Below are positions 14,001 through 25,321 of a stretch of 64,000 bases of DNA, piece by piece. A program made the position numbers and the translations under genes. Within the stretch, counting starts at the first letter, position 1. Every line of letters begins with the position of its first letter. This DNA is from Pipra filicauda (lineage: Eukaryota; Chordata; Aves; Passeriformes; Pipridae): the NCBI RefSeq assembly GCF_003945595.2, contig NW_024104448.1, positions 496,017 through 560,016 on the forward strand. Reading direction: 5' to 3'. A model generated the notes under the pieces. It was not told where the DNA came from, made no database searches, and saw nothing but the letters and a program-made list of their open reading frames with translations.

Positions 14001-16608
14001 GAAGCAAATATACTTGAAACCTGCAAGTTTAACTTGTGTTGCTGCTCACTGGGGTGGGGGAAAAGGGAGTGGACGAGACAAAAATGGATTATTGTTAGGG
14101 CATGAAGGGGTTTGAAACAGGCTGAAGAGGCTTTTAGGTAGCAAAATGAATTACTGCAGATCTGGATCTAGAAGTGTTTGCTGCCCTGCTAGGAATAATA
14201 GGGAGATGATATAACCTGCAGAACAACTAATAAAATAGTTGGTTTGGACTGAGTTTTTAATTTTCAAATAGGATTGAAAGTTATCTGGTGCTTCATTCTC
14301 CAATTACAGCTCAAGTATTCCATGAGCTGTAAGATTGTCTGTAGTAGCTTTTGTTTAGGCTTTCAGGGGAAAAGGATAGTCACCAAGCTTCCTAGAAATT
14401 ACTGCTTGTTTCTTTGAATGTACTTCAGAAAGGTGTAGATGCTAAAAGAGTTAATTAGAATCAAAATAACAGAAAATTAATAGATGCTGGAATGTCTACT
14501 TTTGACAAATTTCTACTCAATGTTTCTAAGCTGAGAGCACAGGTCTTTATTACTAAATAAGGCCCCTCTTACGCTTTCCTAAAAAATACTAAAGTAAATA
14601 GTGTAATCGCTCTTGCTTTAATACAGCATTACAGGAATAATAAACAAGTGCAGAATACGACAATGCTGAACTCACTGTTGTTTTACAGTCTTTTAATCCG
14701 AGCACGCTTGAGGAAGTAATCTGTATGGCCATTGTTAGTACAGGGAATTTCTTGGAGGTTTTGAATGGAATATTCTTGTTATGAGATAATGGAGATTTAT
14801 TTTGATACAGACAGATCTTTGCCTTTATCTCACTTTGTACTCCTGAATGTAGAGACAAGGTTGTGGTTTGGATTCCAGGTTCCTGAAAAGCCTGGGCAGC
14901 AACTACCAAATCCCCAACTTTGTTGTTGTTACTGCACAGTGATACAGGAGGAATCAAAACTACTACTGCTGGTCTTTAAATAGAGTTATTCTTTGTGATG
15001 CAAATCCTGCTGCAAACACACCTATCTGTTGTGCACTGTGCTGTTCTCAACAGCTTTCACACAATTACTTTGAAGATACAACTTTGCTGACTCTTAGTGG
15101 AAGCTGATTGCTACTCTGACAATAAACAGAGTCAGAGAGAGGCATCATTTTCCCCTGTAAATTAAAACCAATATAATTGTTTATAATCTTAAATAGAATA
15201 ATATTCGAAGATACAGTTGAATTTTTCCACAGAAGTTTTTTAATGAAAATATAGAAATGAAGATACAACCAAGCAACTAATAACAATTAAATTCCAAGAT
15301 CTACGAGTTAATAGGACCAGAGTGTGGTCAATAAAATCATGTACACCAAGGTTAAGTTCAGAAATCTGAGCTATTTAGCTTTGAAATTAGAAATAGTTGC
15401 ATGGATTTTAATGTTTACACCAAGGTTTCAGCTTTCTCTTAAAAAGTTAGATATCCTCATTAAAGCTAGTCAGAAGAAATTTTATCTGGAGAAAATGTAA
15501 TTTAATTTAATAATTTCTGGGTTCATATAATTTAGGATAAAACAAAATATAATTTCTGATTCTTAACATAAAAGCCTTAAAATCTTTAACCTGATGCTGT
15601 GCCACACAACAAGGAATATTTCTGCCTATTTAATATAGAACATTGCTTTGGACCTAGAGAAAATATTTTTGTTCAAACCTTTATTTTAGTTTAGGCAAAG
15701 GACGTGGAATACTGAGTTAAGCAGATCTGAAATGCCAACACTTTTTCATTCAGTCTGTTCTTGGCAAGTATTGAGAAATAATTTTAAAAGCGTTGTAATT
15801 TAATCATGAAAAAGAAATCTATTACGAGGCAAATAACAGGAAGATAAATTTTGTTGTTTCTTCTGCACTTGCAAACCGTTAGTCAACAGTGTTGGTTTGA
15901 GTGCCATTTCTGTTTAGTAAGTTTTTAAAATGGGCTTATTTAAAATTATATGTGCATTATGTATTTAATTCTATAATCTGTTAAATGAGTTTTATCTGCC
16001 AATATTTTTTTGTTGTACGCTTTATAGTTGAATGAATTACAAGGGCAGATGGCATCAATAAATTCACGTACTATGATCAGGAGCATAAAACAGCCTTGAT
16101 AAGGAGCTTCAAAACTTACCTTGGAATTGTGGCATATAGTCCAAAATATTTCAGTATTTTTAAAATTGCTATCTGGTGGTGTCTCTGTGATGCCCACTCC
16201 ATCGTGCTAATAGATACAATATTCCAGTACTTAAATAAGTTTACTAAAAATCCACATTTTAGTATAAATTTGGCTAGTTTTGGCTTCCCACTGTTACTAG
16301 CTGGGTATGCTTCTTTTTACTTACCTGAAGAGCTGAATTTTGGTTTTTGTTCATGGTAGTACCTTGTGTGGGCCAGGAATTTGAGGCAGAGCTGTGCAGG
16401 CATTTTATTATAGTGGACTAGATAGAGAAGATCAGTATGCTTTTAAAGCCCTTTTTTCTTAGATTAAAAAATATAAGTTATCTCCTGTAATGCAACTAGA
16501 GAAGAGGGGATAGACATTTTTAAGGGATTTTACATTTTTAACTACATGAAGGCAAAATTTCAGTGTTTATTGCAAACTCTTTTTTCCTGGATAAATGACT
16601 GGGGAATA

Positions 16609-16735
16609 GGAAAAAAAAATCATGTTAAATATATTGAAAAATAAAAATATCAATTAGATAATTAAGATAAAAATAATAGTAATAATTAAAATTATTATAA
16701 TACTAGAAATAAAATATAATTACTACAACTTGATT
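16609..16735. repeat. AT-rich low-complexity tract
   Basis: Almost pure A/T sequence built from AATAAAA, ATTATTA and AATTAA words. No repeat unit with a fixed period and no other feature is visible. Confidence 0.7.
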
Positions 16736-17159
16736 TAGTTAGAAGTAATCTTGTTTTGAAGGGACTGTTTGGAGTACATATATATAGCCTGTTATCTGTC
16801 ACTCAGTGTAACAGATCTCAAAGCTTCGTACTTATTATTAGGGATGTGATTATTTAGGGGAATAGACAGAAAATGTTAGTCTGAAAGCAGGTAAGGAATT
16901 GTCTCAGTCTGAGGAGACTGGACTGTTTGCTAAAGAGGATGAGTTATAAAACAGACCAAACTCCTCTCTCTCAGCAATTGTAAATTCAAAATTAAGGGGC
17001 TTTAATCGAGGAAGTGTGGAAAAAACAGAAGAAATAACAACCCTTTATTAAAAGATATATGTATGATGGCAAAACCAGTAACAGAACACAAAAAACCCCA
17101 ACTAGACAGTAGTCCTAGAAAAAAAAAAAGTCTGAAAGAATACTGCTCTGTCCTTTAGC

Positions 17160-17740
17160 GCAGTCCTGATTGTGGCCTGCAGGGGCGCTGTGGGATCGCT
17201 GGAGGTGCAGAGCCTGCGGTACCCGTCATGGCCGGCAGGGGCGCTGTGGGATCGCTGGAGGTGCAGAGCCTGCAGTACCCGTCATGGCCGGCAGGGGCAC
17301 TGTGGGCTCCGGCAGTCACCATGCGGGGAGAGGGGTCCGGAGGGAGCGGGGAGGGCGGTCCTGGACCGCGGGAGGAGCCGAGAAGAAAATGGGGGACCCT
17401 CCCCTCAGTGGGAGGAAAAAGGGAAGGGAAGCAGTCCACTCCTGCGGGACTCACCGCTGTCCCAGGTGACGGTGTCTCAAAACTCCTCCCTTCTCTCCTG
17501 CGGGCACGCAACTCTCCGATGAAACACAGCAGATCCAGGCTGGAGACAAGAGACAGCTCCCAGGCAAGTCGAAGTCAGCAGTCTGAGCTGACCAGGATGA
17601 GAAGCCAAAAAACCAGATCCCCAGTCCCTCTCCCCAAATGCCTGCACGCAGACCCTGCACGCTCCCTCCGAGAGCCAAATCCGCAGTCTGTCCTCAGTCT
17701 GGCAGCCAGCTCCCCCCAGCCTCTGATGGGCCGTTAGCCA
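17160..17740. other. GC- and CpG-rich intronic patch
   Basis: About 580 bp much richer in G, C and CpG than the surrounding intron. It opens with the 56-bp tandem repeats annotated separately and continues with purine-rich, then mixed GC-rich sequence. Open frames occur in several frames on both strands (the longest, 169 codons, at 17228-17737), as expected where stop codons are rare. I recognise no protein domain. It could be a small CpG island, a regulatory element, or the remnant of an unrecognised insertion. Confidence 0.55.
17172..17311 (+). repeat. 56-bp tandem repeat, about 2.4 copies
   Basis: The word AGGGGCGCTGTGGGATCGCT starts at 17181 and again at 17237, and a diverged third copy (AGGGGCACTGTGGG) starts at 17293, giving a constant 56-bp period. 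Copies 1 and 2 differ at only a few positions, and the third is interrupted after about 20 bp. Each unit holds a GGC-x-x-GCAGGGGC-[GA]-CTG word resembling a CTCF core with one G missing. Confidence 0.85.
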
Positions 17741-18411
17741 GGAATGTAGCTCAGCTGGCTACATCCTTTGTAAAGCTAATGACCTCCCTTCCCCCCCACT
17801 CACTCCGTTTTTCCTTGGAGTGGAACAGGGGAAGAAAAATTCTCCTGAATTTCTAACCTATAACAGGAATGAATGTACAGTGCTTTGGCTACTCACATAA
17901 ATTTCCCTTGACCACACTGTTGGCCATAAAGATGTGATGTAGCCCTTGGTGAGATGAGATGAGATGAGCTGCTTGTCTGCATTTCTGGGAAAGAGAATGC
18001 ACGTCTGTTTGTGGTGGGACACTGGCTTGACAGAAAACTCAGAAATCTTCACCTTAAATTCAGCATCTGGCTGATCCAACAGGTAGCCTGTGTCTGTACC
18101 CCAGACAATCTCGAATTAACTTAGTACTGGTGCAGTTACAGGATCTCACTGTTCATAATGTGTGATGGCCATAAATGTTCAGATTTGCTTCTGGCTTCTT
18201 CCTTCTGCATCTCTCAGGGAAGCTTTAAATTCTGTAGAACAAATGACAATAAGTGTTGCTGTCTGTATTCCATGTAAGCCAAAGCTTTGTGAGCAAGATA
18301 CCATACAGCAAGTTTTTAAATCTGCTTATACAGTGGTTTACAGAGACAAACACATTTACCTCTGCTTCTCAAATCATAAATGTGTGTTAAAATGTATTTA
18401 TTATAGAGCCC

Positions 18412-18737
18412 GGGCCCCCTGGTGGTCTAGTGGTCAGGATGCAGCGCTCTCACTGCCGCGGCCCGGGTTCGATTCCCGGTCAGGGGACTTCCCCGGGCAG
18501 ATGGAGCTCGTCAGCCCTGTAAGACCATCTAAGAGAAGGTCACTCTAAACAAACCTACGTCCTGAGGACCTCACTGCCGCTGTCCAAGCTTGCTCAGCCC
18601 CGGCAGATGAACCTCAGGATTAAAGGGTGGGCTCAGTTCAGCGCACACTGTGTCTCACCTAAAAAATCCACTGCGCAGGCTGGAAGGGTAATGACCTTTC
18701 CCAAATCTTCGTTCGTGAAGACTGGCCATGATGAAAA
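18412..18737 (+). mobile_element. tRNA-Glu-derived SINE with RTE-type tail, copy 1
   Basis: The first 75 bp closely resemble tRNA-Glu(CTC): A box TGGTCTAGTGG, anticodon-arm sequence GCGCTCTCAC, B box GGTTCGATTCC, and acceptor arms CCCCTG/CAGGGG. A 240-bp body of unknown origin follows, then the tail CCCAAATCTTCGTTCGTGAAG-CTGGCCATGATGA, which matches the 3' end of the RTE elements in this window. The element is flanked by 12-bp target duplications, ATTATAGAGCCC at 18400-18411 and ATTATAAAGCCC at 18738-18749 (11/12 identical), so both ends are defined. It was presumably transcribed by RNA polymerase III from the internal promoter and mobilised by the RTE LINE. It is not a working tRNA gene: the anticodon stem is imperfect and the element continues. 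Confidence 0.92.
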
Positions 18738-19052
18738 ATTATAAAGCCCATTGACTGTATGCATACATAGTTAATGTGATTGGAAAAGTCTGTAGTATCT
18801 AGTGTCAAACTTCAGCGTCTCAAAAGCGTCAAACTTCAGCGTTTCTACAAAATTCTTCAATACTGTAAAACTAAGTTCATTCAAGGATGATTTTATGACT
18901 TTTCAGAAAACTGCAGGACAGGAATTAAGACGGAAAAACACATAGACACAGTATTACAGGTACAGAGGATTGGCAGATTTGCAGAAGCAAGCTTACCATG
19001 GCAATGCCTGTTTCTTCTCCAAGTACACTTGTAATAGGGAGAGTTCAAAGGA

Positions 19053-19712
19053 TGCTGAAACTAAAACCGTAACACTGTTGAAAGCTCAGCAAAACTGATA
19101 TTTATTACCAGGAGGTGGCCAACAAAACGAACAAACTTGAGAGAGAGAGAGAGGAAAATAAGCCTTCAGTATGACTCGCTAGTCACCCAGGTGTGGCTTA
19201 TGAAGTTATCTTACCGACCCAGAATGCCTAAAATTCCCCAGAGCAGAAGCTGCATTCTCGGAGTCGGCAGGCTCACGAGATAGCGGGCATCCCGCAAAAG
19301 GCAACGTTGTCCTTTGATGTGAAGCTTGCTCCATCCAGAATGAGCTGTCTGCTTTTTATACAGTTAACTGAATGACGTCTACCTGGGCAGGTGTGGCCAG
19401 CACCGCCCAGCTAGAGGCCCTCAGTCCCACCCCTTGGTTATGCAAGTGGGATCTCTTCTGCGCATGCGTGAGTAACTCGGGATTCCCCTTGAGCATGCAT
19501 GTTATACCTCAGGAGTCTTTTCTAATTGAGTCTGGGGGTTTACTTCATCTTTCTCCTCTTCAGTTTCTCCTTCAAGTGTCCTTGGAAGGTGATGGGCCAA
19601 TCATAAGACAGCAATTAAATATAATTTGTACAAGAAGCTCTCTTCAAGGACGAAGTTCCCATTTATCAGTGCTTGTTTTCTCATAACTTGACAGGAAAAA
19701 GATAAACTGACA
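19053..19712 (-). mobile_element. probable endogenous retrovirus solo LTR
   Basis: Read on the minus strand, this region has LTR architecture: a U3-like part with GC-rich words, a TATA box TATAAAAAGC (complement of 19351-19360), then about 250 bp further a poly(A) signal AATAAA (complement of 19101-19106) followed by a short GT-rich stretch. A (GA)n/(CT)n run at 19140-19153 lies just before the poly(A) signal. Ends in TG...CA are available at about 19053 and 19693 or 19712, but I could not confirm a target duplication, so the borders are approximate. No gag, pol or env sequence adjoins it. It differs from the three longer LTRs elsewhere in the window. Confidence 0.6.
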
Positions 19713-20296
19713 GGTGGCTGGGCCAAACACAGACCAAAAGTATTAACGTGTAATTAAGCCCTGATACAACACTGAACAGAAGGTAACATTTTTTCTAAGT
19801 GTGTCTTGACTATCAAACCACTGAAAACTACTTGTAGTAGTAAGTCCTTCTTCAAACTGTAGTTAATATGTGCCATTCCTTTTTACTGTGCTCCTGGTGG
19901 ATAAATATGATATTTATCCATATATTTATAAATATGATAAATAGTGTCATGAGTCTGTGGTTTGGGTCACTTAAAGAAACACCATCAAAGGTACTGGCAA
20001 AAAGCAGGGTTTAATATAAATTTGTGAAAGAGTGACTTAACTGAGTTTGACATCAAGGTTCACTCTATTACTTACTACACAGTTGAAACATACATAGGAA
20101 AATAGAATTAGAATCAATTTAGAATGTTTTACACAGAGACCAGAGATGCACATTATCATTGTAATGAAATTTGAAATTCTCTGGTTATTAAATTTTTCTC
20201 CTCTTGCATAAGAAATTGTGCCATCTTTTACTTCTTTAGAATAGTACTGTCACACTGTAGCTTCTGCAATCTGTTTTTTGCTTTTATATACAGCTT

Positions 20297-20972
20297 CATA
20301 GAATCATAGTATAGAATGGGTTCGAAGGGACCCTAAAGGTCATGTAGGTCCACCCCCTGCCACGGGCAGGGACACCTTCCACTAGCCCAGGTTGCTCCAA
20401 GCCCCGTCCAACCTGGCCTTGGACACTTCCAGGGATGGGGCAACCACAGCTTCTCTGGGCAACCTGTGCCAGGGCCTCCCCACCCTCCCAGGGAAGAATT
20501 TCTTCCTAATATCTAGTTGGAAGCCATTCCTCCTTATCCTATCACCACATGCCCTTGCCCCAAGTCCCTCTCCAGCTCTCTTGGGGCTCCTTTAGGCACG
20601 GGAAGGTGCTCAAAGGTCCCCACAGAGTCTTCCCTTCTCCAGTCTGAACAGCCCCAGCTCTCCCCACCTGTCTCCAGAGCAGTGGTGCTCCAGCCCTGGG
20701 ATCATCTCGGTGGCCTTCTCTGGACTTGCTCCATCAGGGTCACATCCTTCCTGTGGTGGGGGGCCCAGAGCTGGATGCAACTCTCCAGGTCTCTTGTGAG
20801 AGTGGAGTAGAGGGGCAGAATGCCCTCCCTCGACCTGCTGCCCACACTGCCTGGGATGTAGCCCAGGACGTGGTTGGCTTCTGGGCTACAAACACACATT
20901 GCCGGGTCATATTGTGCTTCTTATTCTCCAGCATCCCCAAGTCCTTCTTCTCAGGGCTGCTCTCACTCCATA
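20297..20972 (-). mobile_element. CR1 LINE, 5'-truncated
   Basis: Reading the minus strand, the element ends in the typical CR1 3' terminus (complement of CATAGAATCATAG-TATAGAATGGGTT at 20297-20323). Upstream lie the conserved CR1 3' blocks, visible on the + strand as GGGACC-CTAAAGGTCAT, CCTGCCACGGGCAGGGACAC, CCAACCTGGCCTTGGACACT and CATCCCCAAGTCCTTCTTCT. About 676 bp remain, covering the end of ORF2 and the 3' UTR, so the catalytic domains are missing. CR1 is the dominant LINE of birds, and this insertion is strong evidence for an avian genome. Confidence 0.93.
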
Positions 20973-23900
20973 TTTTGGTAGAAAGCTGTATATTTACAGG
21001 AAATCAAAAATTTTAATGTTTTCTGTTGCAAATCACAAACTCTACTGTTTGCTAAAGTTGGTCGTTCTTTTGTTTTTCCCCTTTTACCTCCTAACAATTC
21101 AAGAACAAATTGTGAAAGACACAATAAGAGGAAGGATTAAAGATTTCAGTTTTTCAGGTAATACAATTTTAACTGTGCCTTTGGGAAATAAGATGAAAGG
21201 AAGTCTAAAGGTTATAAAAAAATTGTAAAAACAATAATTGAAAAAAGCAATAGTGAGAAACAAAAATGAAAGTGATGGAAAAGAATGGATGGGGAGAATA
21301 CATCAACTTTTGTAAATCCTTTTGATTTTTTTTGGTGGCATCCATAAATTTAAGATTATCTACTTTGGGACATTCTGACGGCAAGTGTATGGTTATATCT
21401 ATTTAAGAAATGTGCAGTAAAAAATTTTCACAAACAATCTGAGAATACTGATAATTTTCTAAAAAGTCAAGTTTTACTAAAGAGAGAACTACAAATAACT
21501 TCTGTTATAGTGGAAAGATAACCTGTTAGGATTAGGGCTTACTTTTTTTTTTTTTTTTTTCAGTAAAGAAGGTCACTTATTTTGAGCTGTCCCTTGTAAA
21601 AGTGTGGGGGAACTGATTTTTTCATTCTGTGCAGATTTGTGTGGTGTGGTCTCTTCAGTGTGCATGTTGGGACTGCAAGGATGAAAACTCACTCTTGATA
21701 TACTCTCCATAATTATACTTAAAGTAGTTCTCAGAAACGGAGTGAAAAGGGGAGCCTCGTGTGGCTCTGCCCTTCCTTAGTTTCTGCCATAGCACAGGGC
21801 CAGTGCAGCCTTTTTTCTGTTGCTACATTCTGCCAGCTTTCAGAAGAAACAGAGAGGAATCAGTTGAGAAATTGATTGAACTATAAATTTGTTTCGACTC
21901 TTCTCCAAAGTTTTGGAAAGTATAACTCTTCCAGCACAGCAGGGAAAGATACCTACATCCAGTGTTTGGGTATAGCCACAGAATAGTTGGGGTTGGATGT
22001 AGAGATGTCTTCTAAGAAACTATGTAATTGAGGATTAAATAGAAACTGGTAAGTTGTTTGCTGTTGCCATGTATTCCTGCAATCAGATGTCCATCATCCC
22101 TGTTGTTTGTAAGTACAGCAAATATATTCCATTAAGCCTCAGCCCCCCCCCTTTGCATTAGAATTTTTCTTCTCTTTTGGTAGAGAACCGATGTGAAGAC
22201 TTTAAATAGTTTTATTTGTAAAGACAGAAGTTATGGGAAGGCCAGGAGAACCTCTTTCTTGTAACCTGAACCTCAGAATTATGGAAACAATGAAATAGAA
22301 GCAGCAGATTAGGGTCATGAAGAGAATTAACTAGTTTATAATTACAGGTGTGAGATGACACCTCAAATTGTGAGTTGTTACTTCATTGTAAATAATTGCA
22401 TCTGAGCAGAGCTAATTAGTTTTGTAGAATTAGTTTAAGACTATGGTAACATTTAAGTAGGAAGTCCGTTAACATTTCTTCTATAGAGTACTTTGTGTAG
22501 AATATCAACTGTGACTTCTCCAATTAGTTCTGCTAAGACCATGTCATAATAAATCAATTGTTTTCACTTTTTGTTCGTGTAGTAATTCTTGGTGGCTTTG
22601 GGAGCTTAGTGATATTGATGCATCTTCCTGAATTCTAGGAATATTTTAACTTGTTTATGTGTTTAACTAGAAAGGTGGAAAACATACTGTAGTGTTAAAA
22701 CAGCATTAAGATGTCATAGCCCTTCAGTATCTGACACACTGTGTTTTCTTCAGCGTAATTTTTTTCCCTTGATCACTGGGTTAACTGCATCACACACTCT
22801 TTCCTAATAATTCCATGCTGCTCCTGCCAGGATGTCGCACCGAGCTCTCAGAGCAAACATTTCGTAGCTTGCTTTCTGAGGAAAATTTTAATGTAGAACT
22901 TAGATAAATTGACTTCATGAATAATGTATATCTAACTTCATCTATGGCATTTCATAGTGTCACAATCCACAATGACCACTCTTTCAAAGGGTTGCAGATA
23001 CATTTGTTTTTACTGCGTACATGTGCCAGTGTTAGAAAAGATTGATTTGTGATAAAAACATTAAGCACACTGAAGATATTGTTTAATGCTTGTTAATGTG
23101 GTAATTGATACTTTTATGCCTCCTTTTCTCTGTTGTGGCTTCCAACATGGTGGTAATGTCTCAAGTTGTGATAACAGTGGTACAAGTCTGCCCTAGGCCA
23201 TCAGTAGAAGGCTTTTTTTGGTATATAGCTGAGAAGCATTAAGGAAGGAGATTGGAAATACTTCAGTTACTTTTATTAGGATCTTTGTGCTCTGCAAAAG
23301 GCAAGGTAGTTACAACAGACTTGCAAAGGAACTGAGTTTTCCCTTCTAACTCCATGCCCAGCTTAGGAAGTTCCTTGCCTGGGACATTGAGAAGTGAAGC
23401 GTAAACCAATCAAATTGGGAAGACAAGTGTGAGAGAGGACTTCAGTGTTTGATATGGGACCATGTGGTGGCTGCCACCTTGAAATGCAACTTCTATAGAG
23501 AACATAATACTTAGACCCACTGAGAAGAGCAGGAATTGTAAGAGCCTGTTACGTGATTTTGGCAGTGCTGGGTTCTTCTCTCTTGTCTTTGCCAGTGGCA
23601 AGAGGAAGAGGTTACCTTGGAAACTCCAGCAGAGGTTTCTTCATTAATGAATGCTGATATGGAGAAAGTACTGCTGATAGATAAACTTGATGTAGGTTGC
23701 AGCCCTTGTTGTCAGATGTGATGCTTGGAAGAATCTGAAACTGGCAACTTAAATTTTTTAAAACAAATTCTTGTCCTTTGGTTAATACTGTGGAGATTAC
23801 AGGGTGGGTTTTTTTGCCTGAAAACGCTAAAAAAAACCCCAACAACCATTTTGGATGCAAGGTTGCAAAAAATACTCATAGCACGTGCATTGACACAAGA

Positions 23901-24256
23901 TAACATCTTGTGAGAACAGTGAAGGGTTGTAGACTCTGACCATGCATATGGAAAAAGATGCAACAGAATTTCTTACTAATTTCAGATAATACACTCCTGC
24001 TCCCACTGAGTTATGACAGTGTCAACACTGAATATTTAAGGTGGCCACACACTGGGCACATGTTTATTCTTGGCCTCTTATTGCTTGTGCCATTCCCATT
24101 CCCTACGTAGATTTCTGTCTGCCCACACTGGGCCAGGTTTTTTATATTTAAAGCAATAAAATTGTAATTAAGCTGATGGAATTGAGTTATTATTGTTTTG
24201 ACATGTTTTGACATATTTTGAAGTGAGGCAAAAGGAGTAATTAACACAATGGGTAA

Positions 24257-24284
24257 TTAATATGGAAGATGCTGCGTAAATTGT
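24257..24284. repeat. target-site duplication, left copy
   Basis: The 28 bp TTAATATGGAAGATGCTGC-G-TAAATTGT recur at 24577-24604 with a single G-to-A difference, directly flanking the RTE insertion. Confidence 0.93.
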
Positions 24285-24576
24285 CATCATCATGGCCGGG
24301 CTTCGCGAACGAAGATTTGGGAAGGGCTCTACCCACGTTTGTTGCAAGCGCACTGGTGGCTAAAAAGGCCAATATGAGACGGGCATGTCCGGTTGCAAAA
24401 GGCACTGCAGAAAGACTCCTTAGGTGGTAAATTCTGCAGGGCACAATTCTTTCTGCGTTGTCTTTTCCCCTCAAGGGTGATCCTGCGTGCGTTCTCAAAG
24501 GAAACAGCAGCGTTACAGATGGTGTGTCTCCAGGCCTCCCGATTGGAGGCCAGAGTAGACCAGTTATGTTGATCAT
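24285..24576 (-). mobile_element. RTE-type LINE (AviRTE-like), 292-bp 5'-truncated insertion
   Basis: The minus strand reads through the end of an RTE open frame into the 3' end GAAGCCCGGCCATGATGATG. The tail is a short ATG repeat, as RTE elements often have instead of poly(A). It is bracketed by 28-bp target duplications with one mismatch, so it is a complete insertion event of a truncated cDNA. The encoded C-terminal residues (frame 24241-24576) correspond to the SRIGLISHQRACSKCG-type terminus of the longer copy but are interrupted by frameshifts. Integrity of the flanks suggests a fairly recent insertion. Confidence 0.9.
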
Positions 24577-24604
24577 TTAATATGGAAGATGCTGCATAAA
24601 TTGT
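24577..24604. repeat. target-site duplication, right copy
   Basis: Second copy of the 28-bp duplication described at 24257-24284 (27 of 28 bases identical). Confidence 0.93.
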
Positions 24605-25084
24605 AATTGTTGTTTAAATACCAAGTAATTATATGTATCCAGAATTTTATTCACCTTTTTCCCCTAACTTGTTGGAATTCATGATATGTGATATTGACAA
24701 ATACTTTTCCTGTCTAGGATACCCATATCCTCATCAAAAGGGATTTAAATTGTTTCAAGATTACTTCTGTTTTAAAAAAAAAACAAACAACTTTTTCAAT
24801 TCCTATATTTTAGCAATGCTCATTAATAAAACCCATTAAATTTTCAGAGTGTGTTATAAAAGTGGGAGATAAGTGGATTACTTTGAAATGGCTGGAAGAA
24901 AAGCATATGATAGTCAAGCTTAGTTTTGATTTAGTTTTCTCCTATAGTGCAAGACTGAAGATGTTGTGAGATTAAATACCCTACTCTAAATTATATAACA
25001 TGTTGCCATCCATGTAATTGTACGACAGACTGGAAGTTCTTGAACATCTAAATTATATTTTTCCTTATTTGCCTCTTGCAGTGA

Positions 25085-25321
<237 letters not shown>

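Noticed and set aside
17231..17250. Genuine CTCF sites in the 56-bp repeats
   Set aside because: The core lacks one G, which shifts the spacing of the consensus; kept only as a resemblance.
17228..17737. 169-codon open frame as a gene
   Set aside because: It lies in a GC-rich stretch with tandem repeats where stop codons are rare, with open frames on both strands and no recognised domain or splice context.
17741..17766. tRNA A-box-like GTAGCTCAGCTGG
   Set aside because: No B box or tRNA fold follows; it is a short inverted repeat (TGTAGC...GCTACA).
18412..18487. A functional tRNA-Glu gene (also at 58925-59000)
   Set aside because: The tRNA-like part is only the head of a 326-329-bp element with target duplications, the anticodon stem is imperfect, and two near-identical copies with the same non-tRNA body exist.
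21543..21563. Splice acceptor formed by 18 T followed by CAG
   Set aside because: No coding frame resembling the ENTREP1 family follows, and the known exons A and B already join directly.
24250..24610. Tandem duplication instead of insertion
   Set aside because: Only the 28-bp flanks are duplicated and the sequence between them is a bona fide RTE 3' end with an ATG tail, so insertion explains it better.
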